NCBI RefSeq assembly: GCF_017498525.1
Contig: NZ_CP071796.1
Location: 930,001 to 994,000 of the forward strand
Reading direction: 5' to 3'
Source of the DNA: Ottowia testudinis
GTDB taxonomy: Bacteria; Pseudomonadota; Gammaproteobacteria; Burkholderiales; Burkholderiaceae_C
DNA: 64,000 bases
In this document: one piece after another, positions 15,551-22,703 of the stretch
How the letters are laid out: each line of letters starts with the position of its first letter
How positions within the stretch are numbered: position 1 is the stretch's first letter
Program-made: the position numbers and the translations under genes
The notes under the pieces: generated by a model
The model's input: only the letters and a program-made list of their open reading frames with translations
Database searches by the model: none
Told to the model about the DNA's origin: nothing

Positions 15551-16030
15551 TCATCGCAACAGGGCAGCCGCGCCCAGCAGACAGCAAGCTACGGCGCCCG
15601 TCGTGATCTGGCGCCGCAGCGGCAGCCAAGGGCCCAAGCCGCTGCCGGGCCAGGTTCGCGCGTCCATCAAGTGGGACAGCACCAGAATCAGCGCCAGCAG
15701 CGGCAGCCCCACCCACGGCTGCAGCAAGAACGCGCCCCACGCCAGGTAAGCCGGCACCGGCCCCCAGACGAAGTGGAACGTGGGCATCTCGGACGTGGTG
15801 GCCATGTAGCGCAGCCCAATGCCCCAGTGAAAGCCGCCAACGAACGAGGCGAGCATGGCCGCGTAACTGGCCAGACCCCCGGCGAGGAATGCATGCCACG
15901 CATCGAGGCGCCACCACAACAGCATCGCCATCAGCGCCATGGGCGCCAGCGCGCCCCAGGCCATGAAATAGATCAAGCGCCAGCGCGGCGCCGGTCGGCC
16001 AGGCAGGGGCGGGCGGTCGGCGTCGGTCAC
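15551..16030 (-). CDS. DUF3429 integral membrane protein
   Basis: The 159-residue protein has about five transmembrane segments, with the DUF3429-type sequence FVGGFHWGIGLRY between helices two and three and a WGPVPAYLAWGAF helix. The family function is unknown. It lies 7 bp before the M61 gene start in the same direction, so the two may be cotranscribed. GTG/ATG choice: ATG at 16028-16030 gives a normal family length. Confidence 0.85.
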   Translation of the reverse strand: MTDADRPPLPGRPAPRWRLIYFMAWGALAPMALMAMLLWWRLDAWHAFLAGGLASYAAMLASFVGGFHWGIGLRYMATTSEMPTFHFVWGPVPAYLAWGAFLLQPWVGLPLLALILVLSHLMDARTWPGSGLGPWLPLRRQITTGAVACCLLGAAALLR

Positions 16031-16064
16031 GGAAGGCCATGGGCAGCAAAGCCGGCGCCGCGCA

Positions 16065-16784
16065 TCAGCGCTTGGCCGTCAGCATTTCCTCGAGCTGCTG
16101 GGTGTTGATGGCGCCCGGCACGCGCTGGCCGTTCTCAAACACCAAGGTCGGCGTGCCGGTGATGCGGTATTTCTTGGCGAAGTCAAGGTTGGCCGTCAGG
16201 GCGTCGGTATTGCAAGTGCCGGCGCCCTTGGGGGCCACGTCGCGCTGCATCCAATCGTTCCAGGTCTTGACCTTGTCGGCGCTGCACCAGATCTGGCGCG
16301 ATTTCTCGACCGAGTCGGCACCCAGGATCGGGATCAGAAAGAAGTGCACCGTGACGTTGTTGATCTTGGCCAAGTCCTTCTCGAAGCGCTTGCAATAGCC
16401 GCAGTTGGGGTCTTCAAACACCGCCAGCTTGCGCTTGCCGTTACCGCGCACCATGGTGAAGGCGTTCTTGAGGTCGAGTTCCTTGAAATCGATGGCTGTG
16501 AGCTTCTCGATGCGCTCCTCGGTCAGGTTCTTGCGCGCCTTGGTGTCGAGCATGTTGCCGTGGATGAGGTAGTTGCCCTCGGCATCGGTATAGAGGATGT
16601 CGGTCCCCACGCGCACTTCGAACAGGCCGTTCATCGGCGTCTTGCGCACTTCGTCGATGTTGGACAGGCCCGGCACGCGCTCGGCCAGGTTCTTGCGCAG
16701 GGTGGCTTCCTGCGCGCAGGCCATGAAGGGCAGCGCCAAAACCAGGGCGGCCAGGCCGGTGCGCGCGAATGCAGGGAGTTTCAT
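16065..16784 (-). CDS. dsbC: Thiol:disulfide interchange protein DsbC
   Basis: This 239-residue periplasmic disulfide isomerase reshuffles wrong disulfide bonds. A signal peptide (MKLPAFARTGLAALVLALPFMACA) is followed by the dimerisation domain (NGLFEVRVGTDILYTDAEG) and a thioredoxin-fold domain with the active site C128-G-Y-C131 and the cis-Pro loop TGTPTLVF. The ATG at 16784 is chosen because it gives the signal peptide; the frame is open further upstream into the neighbouring gene, but that part is not coding. A DsbD partner is not in the window. Confidence 0.95.
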   Translation of the reverse strand: MKLPAFARTGLAALVLALPFMACAQEATLRKNLAERVPGLSNIDEVRKTPMNGLFEVRVGTDILYTDAEGNYLIHGNMLDTKARKNLTEERIEKLTAIDFKELDLKNAFTMVRGNGKRKLAVFEDPNCGYCKRFEKDLAKINNVTVHFFLIPILGADSVEKSRQIWCSADKVKTWNDWMQRDVAPKGAGTCNTDALTANLDFAKKYRITGTPTLVFENGQRVPGAINTQQLEEMLTAKR

Positions 16785-16837
16785 GGGGAACAGAGTGGGT
16801 TTTGAGATTGAATAAGACAGTCTGAGCCCGCCAGGCC

Positions 16838-17968
16838 TCAGGCGGTTCCCATCGCCAGCCGCGCAATGCGCCGCTTGAGCGGGCCGCTGGCGTCGAACGC
16901 GGCCATACCCCAGTTGCGCAGCAGCGTGGCGACGGGTTCGGGGCGACCAAACAGTTGCTGCAGGCCGTCGGTCGCCAGGCTCATGCGCATCCAGTCGCCT
17001 TGCCGTGCGCGTTCGTAGCGGCGCAGCAGCTTCAGATCGCCGGGCGAGCGCCACGGCTCGCGCGCGGCCAGCACCTGCGCCAGCTCAGCCGCATCGCCCA
17101 GGCCGACGTTCAGGCCCTGGCCGGCCAGCGGGTGCATCGCATGGGCGGCATCGCCAGCCAGCGCAAAGTACTCACCGGGGCGGCCCGGCAGGACGCCAAC
17201 CCAGCGCGTGGCGCGGGCCAGCAACAGGGGCCAGCTGGCGCGCGGGCCGTTTTGCGCCAGCGCACCGAGCGCACCGGCGCTCAAATCATGAAGCCGCGCG
17301 GCGAAGGCCGCGTCATCCAGCGCCAGCAGCGCCGGCACGCGCTCGGCCAGGGCCGACCAGACCACCGCCACTTGCCGGCCGTCGGCACCGTCCAGCGGCA
17401 GAAACGCGCCGATGTCGCCGTCGGCCGAGAACCATTGGCGCGCGACCTGGCCATGCGGGCGTTCGCAGTCGAGCCGCGTGGCGATGGCGTGCTGCGGGTA
17501 GCGCGTGGTATCAAATTCAATGCCCAGTTCGGAGCGCGTGCGGCTGGCGCGGCCTTCGCACACCACCGTGAGCGGCGCCGCCACGGGCGCGCTCACGACG
17601 TCGATGCCGCTTTGGTAGTGGACCGCTTCGGCCAGCTGCCTTTCCAGTGCCGGCACATCGACGATCCAGTTCAGCGCCGGCACGCCTTGCGCCGCGGCGT
17701 CAAAACGCACGGCGCCGCGGCCATCTCCGTGCACCTCCATCGCCAGCACGGGTGTGGCCGCGCGCTCGGCGGGCCAGCAGCGCAGGCCCTCCAGCAGCGC
17801 GCGCGCGGCGGGGCTGAGGGCATAGGCGCGCACGTCGCCATGGCCGCTGGCGGCGTCGGGCGGCGGCGCCACCAGCGCCACGCGCAGACGCTCGCGCGCC
17901 AGCAGCAGCGCCAGCGTGCGGCCCACGATGCCGGCGCCACGGATACAAATGTCGACAGATGCGGCCAT
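16838..17968 (-). CDS. UbiH/UbiF-type FAD-dependent ubiquinone hydroxylase
   Basis: This flavoprotein hydroxylase of about 376 residues belongs to the UbiH/COQ6 family that adds hydroxyls to the ubiquinone ring. It has the N-terminal FAD fingerprint IRGAGIVGRTLALLLARE and the second FAD motif LAGDAAHAMHPLAGQGLNVGLGD. Which ring position it modifies cannot be told. The ATG at 17968 (MAASVDICIRG) puts the dinucleotide fold at the usual distance; longer starts are possible. It is divergent from the MOSC gene and convergent with nothing nearby, lying just upstream of dsbC in the same direction. Confidence 0.88.
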   Translation of the reverse strand: MAASVDICIRGAGIVGRTLALLLARERLRVALVAPPPDAASGHGDVRAYALSPAARALLEGLRCWPAERAATPVLAMEVHGDGRGAVRFDAAAQGVPALNWIVDVPALERQLAEAVHYQSGIDVVSAPVAAPLTVVCEGRASRTRSELGIEFDTTRYPQHAIATRLDCERPHGQVARQWFSADGDIGAFLPLDGADGRQVAVVWSALAERVPALLALDDAAFAARLHDLSAGALGALAQNGPRASWPLLLARATRWVGVLPGRPGEYFALAGDAAHAMHPLAGQGLNVGLGDAAELAQVLAAREPWRSPGDLKLLRRYERARQGDWMRMSLATDGLQQLFGRPEPVATLLRNWGMAAFDASGPLKRRIARLAMGTA

Positions 17969-18035
17969 GATGGGCATTGTAGGCGTCGCTGCTGCGCTGC
18001 GGCTGGGGCCGCCTTTGTGATTAAATTTGGCCCCC

Positions 18036-18076
18036 ATCGCTTGTCCAGCAAGCGCTACCAGCTATTGATATCGTAG
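18036..18076. repeat. Dispersed repeat copy 3
   Basis: TCGCTTGTCCAGCAAGCGCT followed by ACCAGCTATTGATATCGTAG. It occupies the intergenic region directly before the MOSC gene start. Confidence 0.65.
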
Positions 18077-18078
18077 TG

Positions 18079-18966
18079 ATGAATTCCTTTGCCGATCCTG
18101 CTGCCGATGACGGCGTGCGCGCTACCGTGGCCGCGCTTTTCGTTCACCCCGTCAAGTCCTGCGCCGGCGTGGCGCTGCCAGAAGCGCGGCTGATGGACAC
18201 CGGCCTCGACCTCGACCGCGCCTGGATGGTGGTGGATGCGCAGGGGCGCTTCGTCACCCAGCGCGAGCAGCCCCGCATGGCGCTGGTGCATCCGCACATC
18301 CGCACACTGGAGGTGGTGCTGCGCGCGCCCGGCATGCTGGCGCTGCATCTGGGCATTAACGAGGTTGAAAAGCCAACCCGCGTGCAGGTCTGGAAGGATG
18401 AAGTCACCGCCTGGGACATGGGCGACGTCGCCGCGCAGTGGTTCAGCGATTTTCTCGGCCAGCCGGGTCTGCGCCTGGCGCGCTTCGACCCCGAGGTGAC
18501 GCGCCTCGCTTCCAAGCAGTGGACGGGCGAGGTCGACGCGCCGGTCGAATTCGCCGACGGCTTTCCGCTGCTGGTGGTTAGCCAGGCGTCGCTGGATGAG
18601 TTGAACGCGCGCCTGGCCGCCGCCGGCCACGCCGCCGTGGGCATCGAGCGCTTTCGGCCCAACATCGTCATTGACGGCGTGGCGGCGCAAGACGAAGACC
18701 GCCTGGCGGAGCTGCGCATCACCACCGCAGAGGGCGAAACGGTGGTGCTGCGCCCCGTCAAACCTTGCCCGCGCTGCCCCATCCCCAACGTTGACCCAGC
18801 GACGGGCGAGAGCAGCCCCGAAGTGCTGGCCGCGCTCTCGGCCTACCGAGCCAACCCGGTGCTGGATGGCGCCGTTACCTTCGGCATGAACTGCGTCATC
18901 GTGCAGGGCGCAGGCGCAACGCTGTGCGTGGGGGATGCGGTCAGCGCCGATTGGCGATTTGATTGA
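18079..18966 (+). CDS. MOSC domain protein (YcbX-like)
   Basis: This 295-residue protein has the MOSC N-terminal beta-barrel (LFVHPVKSCAG, DRAWMVVDAQGRFVTQR) and a C-terminal MOSC domain with the molybdenum-cofactor-binding cysteine block (VKPCPRCPIPNVD). YcbX-type proteins reduce N-hydroxylated compounds using Mo cofactor. The ferredoxin domain found in some YcbX proteins is absent. The start is ATG 18079; a GTG one codon earlier is possible. A repeat copy immediately upstream leaves little room for a normal promoter. Confidence 0.88.
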   Translation: MNSFADPAADDGVRATVAALFVHPVKSCAGVALPEARLMDTGLDLDRAWMVVDAQGRFVTQREQPRMALVHPHIRTLEVVLRAPGMLALHLGINEVEKPTRVQVWKDEVTAWDMGDVAAQWFSDFLGQPGLRLARFDPEVTRLASKQWTGEVDAPVEFADGFPLLVVSQASLDELNARLAAAGHAAVGIERFRPNIVIDGVAAQDEDRLAELRITTAEGETVVLRPVKPCPRCPIPNVDPATGESSPEVLAALSAYRANPVLDGAVTFGMNCVIVQGAGATLCVGDAVSADWRFD

Positions 18967-19030
18967 TGCTATACAAAAAATAGCTGCTTGCGTTTGTCAG
19001 TCAGGTGCTGGAGCCTGATTTGATGCGCAG
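18966..19030. repeat. Dispersed repeat copy 4
   Basis: GATGCTATACAAAAAATAGC, then TGCTTGCGTTTGTCAG and GAGCCTGATTTGATGCG. It begins at the MOSC stop codon. The rest of 19031-19190 shows no gene. Confidence 0.65.
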
Positions 19031-19190
19031 GTCTGGCGCGGCTAAATGGTGGCTCGGCATATCGAATCACTGCTTTCCCCGCCCACAAAAACAACGACAT
19101 GAGCCTGCGGCGTCGCGGGCCTTCCCAAAGTAGGCAGGCCCATGCTTGTTCACGCGCTGACACCGGGTGCTGGTTGATCTGCCTGGCGAT

Positions 19191-19589
19191 TCACGAGTTA
19201 GGCAAAAGAGTGCATTGACTCGCGATGCACGCTGACGGGCCTGGCAAAGCCGGCGGCGGCGGACAATGCGCTGGTGGCTTGCCCTGCCGGTACCGATTGA
19301 TGTACACGTTGTGATCTTCCGCCGCTGTCAGCGCGGCGCCGCTGGCTGGCGCACGCAACGACAGCGGATAGCGTTCCTCCGAGCACACCCCGAGCAGCGA
19401 CAGTTGCGCGCATTGCGCGTTCTCTGTGCAGGCCAAGTCTTGGCGCGCCAGTTCGATGGCGTTTTGCTTGGAGCGCGCGGCAGCAGCGAGCAGCTCCGAA
19501 TCGCTCATTGGTGGTGTGTCAGAGCCACCGCAGGCTGCCAAAAGCAGCCCGCCACACAACATCAACCAAGTCGGGAAATTGATGGGCAT
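19191..19589 (-). CDS. Small lipoprotein of unknown function
   Basis: This 132-residue protein starts MPINFPTWLMLCGGLLLAAC, a signal sequence with a lipobox ending LAAC, so it is probably an outer- or inner-membrane lipoprotein. The mature part has six more cysteines (CTENAQC, GVCSEE, HCPPPP, ACIASQC), suggesting disulfide bonds. I do not recognise the family. The frame continues upstream, but the lipobox argues for the ATG at 19589. It stands alone, with dispersed repeats on both sides. Confidence 0.65.
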   Translation of the reverse strand: MPINFPTWLMLCGGLLLAACGGSDTPPMSDSELLAAAARSKQNAIELARQDLACTENAQCAQLSLLGVCSEERYPLSLRAPASGAALTAAEDHNVYINRYRQGKPPAHCPPPPALPGPSACIASQCTLLPNS

Positions 19590-19932
19590 ATAGACGTCTT
19601 GCTTGTCACGTGGGTAGCCTGCCGAAAATTGACGCGTGGCCGATCGGCGACGGTTAGAAGGCAAAAAGGGGCACATCACACTTGCCGTACGCATGGGGCT
19701 TGCCGCCTTCCGCATGAGCTGCATGATGGTACACAGCGCACGGGCGCCACAGTGCGTAGCGCAACGCCGTAAGTGCCGATAGGTGATTTGAATAATGCTA
19801 TTTTTATAATAGCTTCTTGCGCTTCATGGACAGGCGCCACAGTCTGATTTGATGCCCAATTCTGGCGCTGTCTGGCGGTTGCCCCGCCGGTAGAATCCCC
19901 GGCTTCCCCCTGAATTCAACGAAAGCCCCGAC
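19590..19932. other. Intergenic region upstream of ychF
   Basis: No gene is seen in these 343 bp. It contains the 5' side of the lipoprotein gene, a dispersed repeat copy at 19794-19858 and the short leader of ychF. Coding-looking frames here lack starts and family resemblance. Confidence 0.5.
19794..19858. repeat. Dispersed repeat copy 5
   Basis: AATGCTATTTTTATAATAGC, TTCTTGCGCTTCATGG and CACAGTCTGATTTGATGCCC. It is one of the best preserved copies and shows the full order: AT-rich arm, GCGCTTG core, then CTGATTTGATGC. Confidence 0.65.
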
Positions 19933-21027
19933 ATGAGCCTGCAATGCGGCATCGTGGGCCTGCCGAACGTCGGCAAGTCCACCCTGTTCAACGCCCTGAC
20001 CAAAGCGGGCATCGCTGCGGAAAACTACCCCTTCTGCACCATCGACCCCAACACCGGCGTGGTCGAAGTGCCCGACCCGCGCCTTAGCGCATTGGCCGAG
20101 ATCGTCAAGCCCGAGCGCGTGCTGCCCGCCATCGTCGAGTTCGTCGACATCGCTGGCCTGGTGGCGGGCGCGAGCAAGGGCGAGGGGCTGGGCAACCAGT
20201 TTCTGGCCCACATCCGCGAGACCGACGCCATCGTCAACGTGGTGCGCTGCTTTGAAGACCCGAACGTGATCCACGTCGCTGGCAAGGTCGACCCGATCGC
20301 CGACATCGAGGTCATCCAGACCGAGCTGTGCCTGGCCGACCTGGGCACGGTGGAGAAAGCCGTGCAGCGCTACACCAAGGCGGCCAAGTCGGGCAACGAC
20401 AAGGAGGCGACGGCGATGCTGAAGGTGCTCGGCCCCGTTCAGGCGGCGCTGAACGAGGCCAGGCCGGTGCGCACGCTGAATCTGTCGAAGGAAGATCAGG
20501 CGCTGCTCAAGCCCCTGTGCCTGATCACGGCCAAGCCCGCGATGTTCGTCGGCAACGTGAGCGAAGACGGCTTCGACAACAACCCCTTCCTCGACCGCCT
20601 GAGCGAGTACGCCGCCACCCAGAACGCCCCGGTCGTCGCCATCTGCGCCAAGATGGAAGCCGACATGGCGGACATGTCGGACGAAGACAAGGAGCTGTTT
20701 CTGGCCGAGATGGGCCAGGACGAGCCCGGCCTGAACCGCCTGATTCGCGCGGCCTTCAAGCTGCTGGGCCTGCAGACCTACTTCACAGCCGGTGTGAAGG
20801 AAGTGCGCGCCTGGACCATCCACCAGGGCGACACCGCCCCGCAGGCCGCGGGTGTGATCCACGGCGACTTCGAGCGCGGCTTCATCCGCGCGCAGACGAT
20901 TGCATTCGACGACTTCATCGCCTTCAAGGGCGAGCAAGGCGCCAAGGACGCGGGCAAGATGCGCAGCGAAGGCAAGGAATACGTCGTGAAAGATGGCGAC
21001 GTGATGAACTTCTTGTTCAACGTCTGA
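19933..21027 (+). CDS. ychF: Ribosome-binding ATPase/GTPase YchF
   Basis: This 364-residue Obg-family P-loop protein hydrolyses ATP rather than GTP and binds ribosomes; in enterics it is linked to oxidative-stress control. It has the P-loop [15 protein letters not shown], the switch [22 protein letters not shown], the YchF-type NxxE motif region ([10 protein letters not shown]) and a C-terminal TGS domain ([24 protein letters not shown]). Length and ending (DVMNFLFNV) match the family exactly. Confidence 0.97.
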   Translation: MSLQCGIVGLPNVGKSTLFNALTKAGIAAENYPFCTIDPNTGVVEVPDPRLSALAEIVKPERVLPAIVEFVDIAGLVAGASKGEGLGNQFLAHIRETDAIVNVVRCFEDPNVIHVAGKVDPIADIEVIQTELCLADLGTVEKAVQRYTKAAKSGNDKEATAMLKVLGPVQAALNEARPVRTLNLSKEDQALLKPLCLITAKPAMFVGNVSEDGFDNNPFLDRLSEYAATQNAPVVAICAKMEADMADMSDEDKELFLAEMGQDEPGLNRLIRAAFKLLGLQTYFTAGVKEVRAWTIHQGDTAPQAAGVIHGDFERGFIRAQTIAFDDFIAFKGEQGAKDAGKMRSEGKEYVVKDGDVMNFLFNV

Positions 21028-21108
21028 GCGCGGGCAATGCCGTCGGATGGCAGATCAGCGGCACGGACAGTTCCTTGAAAAATGTTGCACCCAGTGCCAC
21101 CATAAGGA

Positions 21109-21493
21109 GTGCGATTGACGCCGCAGGAGCCACGAGCCACCAGAGCCTTCAAGACGGCGTGGTTCGCCAATGCAGCGAAGAAGGCACACGTCTCTGATCC
21201 CGAGCTGTGCCAAGCCATCCAGCAAGTCATGCGGGGCCAAGCGGACGATCTGGGCGGCGGGGTGTTTAAAAAAGCGGTTGAGCGGCAATCTGCACCGTTC
21301 AATCATTCTTGCCAAAGGCGGCCGTTATTGGGTGTACGAATACCTGTTTGCCAAGAAAGACAGGGACAACATCGAGGACGACGAACTGGTGAGCTTCCGA
21401 GCGCTCGCCAAAATCTACGCAGGGCTGTCGGATGCGCAGATCGAGCAACTGATACAGCGCCAGGACCTGATGGAGATATGCCATGACTCTTAA
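21109..21493 (+). pseudogene. higB: Frameshifted RelE/HigB-like toxin
   Basis: Two overlapping frames together make one toxin of about 125 residues. The first frame reads AFKTAWFANAAKKAHVSDPEL through ADDLGGGVFKK; the second continues RLSGNLHRSIILAKGGRYWV and ends EICHDS. They join at a run of six A (about 21268-21273): one A fewer would restore a single frame. The fold and the following antitoxin identify a type II toxin that cleaves mRNA on ribosomes. It is either inactivated, or rescued by slippage on the A run, or a base-call error. The AAGGAG site at about 21102 suggests a GTG 21109 or TTG 21115 start. Confidence 0.75.
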
Positions 21494-21806
21494 ACCCAAG
21501 TTCAAGAGCGGCGCTTTCGACGCCATTCATTCCTCGGCACAGGCGCTGTTCCAGGTCGGGGCCATCGACAAGGCCACCCTGCGCAACTTTGACGAGGCTT
21601 GCATTGCGGTTCCTCCGATGTTCGAGCCTGAACAGATCAAGCAGATCAGGGAACAGAGCCACGTCAGCCAGCCCGTGTTTGCGCGCTTTCTCAATACCAG
21701 CGAGTCCACCATCCAGAAGTGGGAAACGGGGGCCAAGCAGCCCAGCGGGATGGCGCTCAAGCTGCTGTCCGTCGTGCAAAAGCATGGTTTGAAGGTGCTG
21801 GCCTGA
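21483..21806 (+). CDS. higA: HigA-like antitoxin with helix-turn-helix
   Basis: This 107-residue protein has the C-terminal XRE helix-turn-helix QIKQIREQSHVSQPVFARFL followed by NTSESTIQKWETG, as in HigA/NadS antitoxins encoded after their toxin. It should neutralise the toxin and repress the operon. Its ATG overlaps the toxin stop by 11 bp, so expression depends on reading the toxin transcript. It is intact even though the toxin frame is broken. Confidence 0.88.
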   Translation: MTLKPKFKSGAFDAIHSSAQALFQVGAIDKATLRNFDEACIAVPPMFEPEQIKQIREQSHVSQPVFARFLNTSESTIQKWETGAKQPSGMALKLLSVVQKHGLKVLA

Positions 21807-22002
21807 CGGCTTTGATCCGGCTTCCAACGAGGGCGCGATCTGCCTTGGAGGCACGAGCCCCAGGGGTCACGCCAGCATCCACACCTTCGGCTCGCGATCC
21901 CACTGACGCGTCTTCGCGGCGTTCAGGAAGCCGGTCACTTTCTCAATCGGCCAGCACGCCGGCGTAGGATGATCATCTGCTTTCAAAACTGACGGGCCGG
22001 CG

Positions 22003-22701
22003 TCAGCGCGACGGCGAAGGCGCCAGCGGCCACACGCGGCCTTCGGCCACTGCGTAGGCGCGCCCGCTGGCGGATGAATCAATCGGCCCCAAACCCGTGA
22101 AGGCGCCAAACGCCGGCAGCACCAGCAGGCCCGGCTCGTGCCAGAAGCAGGGCAGCCGCAGCCGGTCGTGCGCGCCGCCAGCGGCCAGCGTGACGGACGG
22201 GTGCCAGTGACCGGCCAGCACCAGCGCGCCGGACACGTGCTGCGGGTGGTGGCAGGCGGCAATCGGGCCGATGACGAGCGGCTCATCGACGATGGCGATG
22301 CCCAGGCTGGCCGGCGGATCGCCCGCGTGGCTGTCGTGGTTGCCGCGCACCAGCGTCATCGCCACCGCCGCGTGCGTGGCGCGCCAGGCGTGCAGTGCGT
22401 GCAGCAGGGCCGGGTGGTGCGCCTCGCGCGCGTGCAGAAAGTCACCCAGAAACACCAGCTGCGCCACGCCGCGCGCGGTGAGCGCCTGGCCCAGCCGCGC
22501 CAGGTTGTCGGCCGTGGTGCCACGCGGCACCGGCAGCCCGCGCGCGCGAAAGGTGGCGCCCTTGCCGAAGTGCGCATCGGCCACGAACAGGGTGCGCGCG
22601 GTGGGCCACCACAGCGTGCGGTCGGGCAGCAGCCACAGGCGCTCGCCTTGGGCGTCGAGCGGCACGGCACCGGCGATGTCTTCAGCCGTGGTTACATGCA
22701 T
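22003..22701 (-). CDS. pdeM: Ligase-associated DNA damage response endonuclease PdeM
   Basis: This 232-residue calcineurin-like metallophosphoesterase is the PdeM partner in ligase-associated repair clusters. Metal-binding motifs are visible: LFVADAHFGKGATFR (DxH), LGDFLHAR, RGNHDSHAG (GNHD) and GHWHPS. It is the last gene of a minus-strand series and starts 2 bp after the helicase stop, so it is cotranscribed and translationally coupled. It probably processes DNA ends or flaps for the ligase. Confidence 0.92.
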   Translation of the reverse strand: MHVTTAEDIAGAVPLDAQGERLWLLPDRTLWWPTARTLFVADAHFGKGATFRARGLPVPRGTTADNLARLGQALTARGVAQLVFLGDFLHAREAHHPALLHALHAWRATHAAVAMTLVRGNHDSHAGDPPASLGIAIVDEPLVIGPIAACHHPQHVSGALVLAGHWHPSVTLAAGGAHDRLRLPCFWHEPGLLVLPAFGAFTGLGPIDSSASGRAYAVAEGRVWPLAPSPSR

Positions 22702-22703
22702 GG

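Noticed and set aside
19804-20937. 377-codon minus-strand frame
   Set aside because: It is the antisense shadow of ychF; the plus strand has the P-loop and TGS domain.
21262-21280. Programmed -1 frameshift in the toxin (AAAAAAG)
   Set aside because: The two frames need a +1 or -2 shift, not -1, so the classic slippery signal does not explain it.
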